25,278 nt of DNA, from positions 1 to 25,278 of the forward strand of contig CALWKT010000001.1 of NCBI GenBank assembly GCA_944381335.1, written 5' to 3'. Position 1 is the stretch's first letter. Every line of letters begins with the position of its first letter. Both the position numbers and the translations under genes were made by a program. The notes under the pieces are model-generated. The model saw only the letters and a program-made list of their open reading frames with translations. It was not told the DNA's origin and ran no database searches. This DNA comes from an uncultured Christensenellaceae bacterium. Its GTDB lineage: Bacteria > Bacillota_A > Clostridia > Christensenellales > UBA3700. Positions 23,051-25,278 of this stretch are shown here, piece by piece.

Positions 23051-23545
23051 ATGAAACACATAGTTTCCGCAGTCGTATACAACAACCCCAGCGTCCTCGC
23101 CAGGATCTCCGGTCTTTTCGGTCGCAGAGGTTTCAACATCGATTCTCTTTCCGTCGCAACGACGGACGACCCCAAGATCTCCAGGATCACGATCACTGCT
23201 CAGGGCGACGAAAACACTCTCGATCAGATCGTAAAGCAGACTTTCAAACTCGAGGAGACTATCAACGTCACCGCGCTCAGAGAAGAGGACAGCGTATGCA
23301 GAGAGCTTATCCTGGTGAAGGTGGTCACCGAAAGTTCTTTCGACAATTCGATCGTACAGCTTGCCGACGAGTTCGGCGCGCTGATTCTCGACATCACCGC
23401 AAAGTCAATGATCCTTGAGCTTACCGGCACAAGTCACAAGATCGACAAATTCATGGACGCTGTCGTGTCGCTTTGTAAGGACAAGGATATACGCGTCAAG
23501 AACGTCTGCCGCACGGGTATCACCGCTATCGACAGAGGCGTCTGA
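23051..23545 (+). CDS. ilvN: Acetolactate synthase small (regulatory) subunit
   Basis: 164 residues, the typical length, from the ATG at 23051. An N-terminal ACT domain begins HIVSAVVYNNPSVLARISGL, with GRRGFNIDSLSV as in IlvN/IlvH proteins. The second half (ELILVKVV...FGALILDIT) is the C-terminal activating domain. The protein binds the catalytic subunit IlvB, raises its activity and gives feedback inhibition by valine in the first common step of branched-chain amino acid synthesis. No ilvB, ilvC or ilvD is nearby, and the gene has its own promoter and terminator. Confidence 0.95.
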   Translation: MKHIVSAVVYNNPSVLARISGLFGRRGFNIDSLSVATTDDPKISRITITAQGDENTLDQIVKQTFKLEETINVTALREEDSVCRELILVKVVTESSFDNSIVQLADEFGALILDITAKSMILELTGTSHKIDKFMDAVVSLCKDKDIRVKNVCRTGITAIDRGV

Positions 23546-23575
23546 TAAAATTATAGAACGGTAAATTGAAACGAT

Positions 23576-23604
23576 ATCCCCGGGAGATCCTCGGGGATTT
23601 TTTT
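23576..23604 (+). terminator. Terminator after the acetolactate synthase regulatory gene
   Basis: ATCCCCG/CGGGGAT stem with a 9-base loop and a run of seven T, 30 bases after the stop. Confidence 0.88.
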
Positions 23605-23642
23605 ACTGTAAAAAACTGTAAGAGGGGCAAAACAGGTGGGAA

Positions 23643-23671
23643 TTGACAATATATAACTTATATTGTATAAT
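23643..23671 (+). promoter_or_regulatory. Consensus promoter of the lipoprotein gene
   Basis: Perfect -35 TTGACA at 23643-23648, perfect -10 TATAAT at 23666-23671, spacer 17. It predicts strong constitutive expression with a leader of about 15 bases. Confidence 0.9.
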
Positions 23672-23691
23672 TACATAACAACGGAGGGATT

Positions 23692-25278
23692 ATGAAAAAG
23701 AGGTTTGTGATATTGTTTCTGCTTGTCTTTACGGCTATTACGGTTGCGCTTTCGCTTGCTTCGTGCGATATAGTCAAAGACAGCGCTATAGACCTGTCGG
23801 CGGAAAACATAGAGATAAATTTTTTCGAAAAAACGGAATTCGAATACAACGGGTTTGAAATAAGACCCAACCTCTGGGTCATGGACGGCAACGACATAAT
23901 AGATGAATATTATGACGGCGTGCCCAACGAAAATATAGTCGTAGAGTACAAAGACAATGTTGAGGTAGGCACGGCGACCGTAACGGTAACGCCGGGCACG
24001 AGCGGGAAATACACGGGCAAGGCTGTGGCGCATTTTAAAATCGTCGCTTCTTCTTCAAAAGCGGAGGCTTCGGATTTCGAAAGCCTCAAAGGGTATCTTG
24101 CGGGCGGCGGATACGGGAATATAACGGTGAGCGCGGATATAACCGTTCCGGAGGGAGAGAGCGTCACCGTCGCAAAAGGCGTATCGGTTGACATGAACGG
24201 TCACGCGCTTATCAACAACGGCATTTTCGAGAACAACGGGGAAATAAACTTCAAAGAATACGGCGAAGGCAATGCGTTTATCAACGGCGGCGCCTTTAAG
24301 AATAACGGGAAGATACTGTTTTACGCGCCTGTGGCGAACGCCGGGGCTTTCGTCAACGACGGCGACCTGGAAAACGCGGGCGAGATTTATTTGAACGGCA
24401 ATAAAGAAGGAGAGCTTTCCGCAGAAAACAACGGCGAGATAAAAAACGGCGGCAACGTATACCTGAATACTTACTCCGACTTTTTCAATTACGGCGGTTT
24501 TGAAAACGCCGGTTACGTCCGCGCGTCGGGCGAAGCGAAATTCTATACGAACAGCGACGTGTCCGGCAACACTTTCATCGGGCTTGTCCGCCGCTACCCG
24601 ATTGAGGAGTTCAAAATATATCTGTCCGACGAAGCCGTAGAATATTGCGGCAGCGAAATAAGACCGGCGATAATTTTCGAAAAGGAAGGTTATCACGTCG
24701 ATTACGGCGACTACGAGGCGACTTTTGAAAACAACGTGAACGTAGGCACCGCGACGGTGAAGATCGTCGCGACCAAGGATTCGGACGCGTTCTTCGGCGA
24801 AACAGCGCTGACATTCGAGATAAAAAAGGGAAGCGTTACGGTAACGGACAGAGAGGGATTTTATTCCGCGATAGTCAACCCCAACTACGAAATGATATAT
24901 CTGAACACGACTGACAAATTCGGCACCTTTTTTAACGAAGGCTTTACCGTGCCGGAAGGGCTGAGTCTGACTATATTTGTCGAGTGCGACGAAGGGCTCT
25001 ACGGGAACGTCGTCAACAACGGCGAAATAACGGTGCTGAACGGGCACGGGCTCAGGGTGTACGGCTCGCTTGTGAATAACGGCGAGATATCTTCAAAGCA
25101 GATCGTGAACAGGGGCACGCTCGAAAATAACGGCACGATATCGCTCGGCGGGGGAAAGTCTTATTCCGGAAATATGACTAACGCCGGAGAGATCTCTGTT
25201 GGCGAAGGCGGAACATTTTACGCAGGCGGCGACACGGACGAGATCAAAGAGTTTGTCAACGACGGCAGCGTGACTTCG
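23692..25278 (+). CDS. Large repeat-containing lipoprotein, truncated by the window edge
   Basis: 529 codons are visible and the frame is still open at the edge. The ATG at 23692 follows GGAGGG. A signal peptide (MKKRF, then a hydrophobic stretch) ends in the lipobox LASC, so C25 should be lipidated and the protein held on the outer face of the membrane. Two copies of a module follow. Each has an Ig-like unit (residues about 49-117 and 310-385, sharing EIRP and NVxVGTATV), a linker (SDFESLKGYL / DREGFYSAIV), and a long run of short repeats centred on N-N-G-x-I/F/L (NNGEI, ENNG, VNNGEI, LVNNGEIS), spaced 6-20 residues and likely to build a beta-solenoid. The organisation recalls clostridial surface adhesins. 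Function and partners are unknown. Confidence 0.85.
   Translation, partial: MKKRFVILFLLVFTAITVALSLASCDIVKDSAIDLSAENIEINFFEKTEFEYNGFEIRPNLWVMDGNDIIDEYYDGVPNENIVVEYKDNVEVGTATVTVTPGTSGKYTGKAVAHFKIVASSSKAEASDFESLKGYLAGGGYGNITVSADITVPEGESVTVAKGVSVDMNGHALINNGIFENNGEINFKEYGEGNAFINGGAFKNNGKILFYAPVANAGAFVNDGDLENAGEIYLNGNKEGELSAENNGEIKNGGNVYLNTYSDFFNYGGFENAGYVRASGEAKFYTNSDVSGNTFIGLVRRYPIEEFKIYLSDEAVEYCGSEIRPAIIFEKEGYHVDYGDYEATFENNVNVGTATVKIVATKDSDAFFGETALTFEIKKGSVTVTDREGFYSAIVNPNYEMIYLNTTDKFGTFFNEGFTVPEGLSLTIFVECDEGLYGNVVNNGEITVLNGHGLRVYGSLVNNGEISSKQIVNRGTLENNGTISLGGGKSYSGNMTNAGEISVGEGGTFYAGGDTDEIKEFVNDGSVTS

Noticed and set aside
23100..24000. Possible T-box or leader peptide before the acetolactate synthase subunit or lipoprotein
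   Set aside because: Both leaders are shorter than 30 bases from well-defined promoters, so there is no room for such elements.
24055..25047. 330-codon minus-strand frame opposite the lipoprotein gene
   Set aside because: The plus-strand frame has promoter, ribosome site, lipobox and repeats; the antisense frame is a shadow caused by repetitive codon use.
24180..25200. Repeated NNG-coding units considered as a DNA repeat or CRISPR-like array
   Set aside because: The repetition is at protein level with irregular spacing; the DNA units vary and lie in one open frame.
1..25278. tRNA, rRNA, CRISPR array or intact transposase
   Set aside because: None could be recognised on either strand.

Overview
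The window looks like chromosome from an anaerobic, probably gut-type member of the Clostridia; no 16S or other phylogenetic marker is present, so this placement is inference. Support comes from an oxygen-independent ribonucleotide reductase pair (nrdD-nrdG), a Firmicutes-type ribosomal block in which L27 carries a cleavable N-terminal extension next to its protease (rplU-prp-rpmA), a minD-minE-(SpoIVFA-like)-SpoIVFB block, and the clostridial order radical SAM / DUF2344 / rng / rplU. Base composition is near 50% GC. All convincing genes are on the + strand. I see no rRNA, tRNA, CRISPR array or intact mobile element.

Layout. 1-758: 3' end of a membrane-anchored repeat protein, apparently broken by a one-base deletion. 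1192-2490: stand-alone condensation-type acyltransferase. 2735-3205: low-molecular-weight phosphatase with no visible ribosome binding site. 3550-6586: nrdD-nrdG behind a NrdR-box-like palindrome. 6910-8527: Ppx/GppA phosphatase with an HD domain. 8636-12749: a tight three-gene operon of a 20-repeat Sel1 protein, Maf and a divergent MreB-like protein. 12930-15080: minD, minE, a 60-residue one-pass membrane protein in the spoIVFA position, and a SpoIVFB-like protease. 15115-20056: ROK sugar kinase, radical SAM protein, DUF2344 protein and RNase G, each overlapping the next. 20217-21288: rplU-prp-rpmA, without obg after it. 21480-22979: OGG1-type glycosylase and a NYN-like protein. 22990-23604: a lone acetolactate synthase regulatory subunit with its own promoter and terminator. 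23643-end: a large lipoprotein, cut by the window edge, made of duplicated Ig-like plus Asn-Asn-Gly repeat modules.

How it fits together. The centre resembles the Bacillus order maf-radC-mreBCD-minCD-spoIVFAB-rplU-prp-rpmA-obg, but eroded and interrupted: radC, mreC, mreD, minC, the SpoIVFA peptidase domain and obg are missing here, and a Sel1 scaffold gene and a ROK/radical SAM/RNase G operon are present instead. The observations I rate highest are the Sel1-Maf-MreB operon, the minimal SpoIVFA, the MinE without its membrane-targeting N terminus, and the overlapping ROK/radical SAM/DUF2344/RNase G operon. Most units are bounded by clear sigma-A-type promoters (17-18 base spacers) and strong intrinsic terminators.
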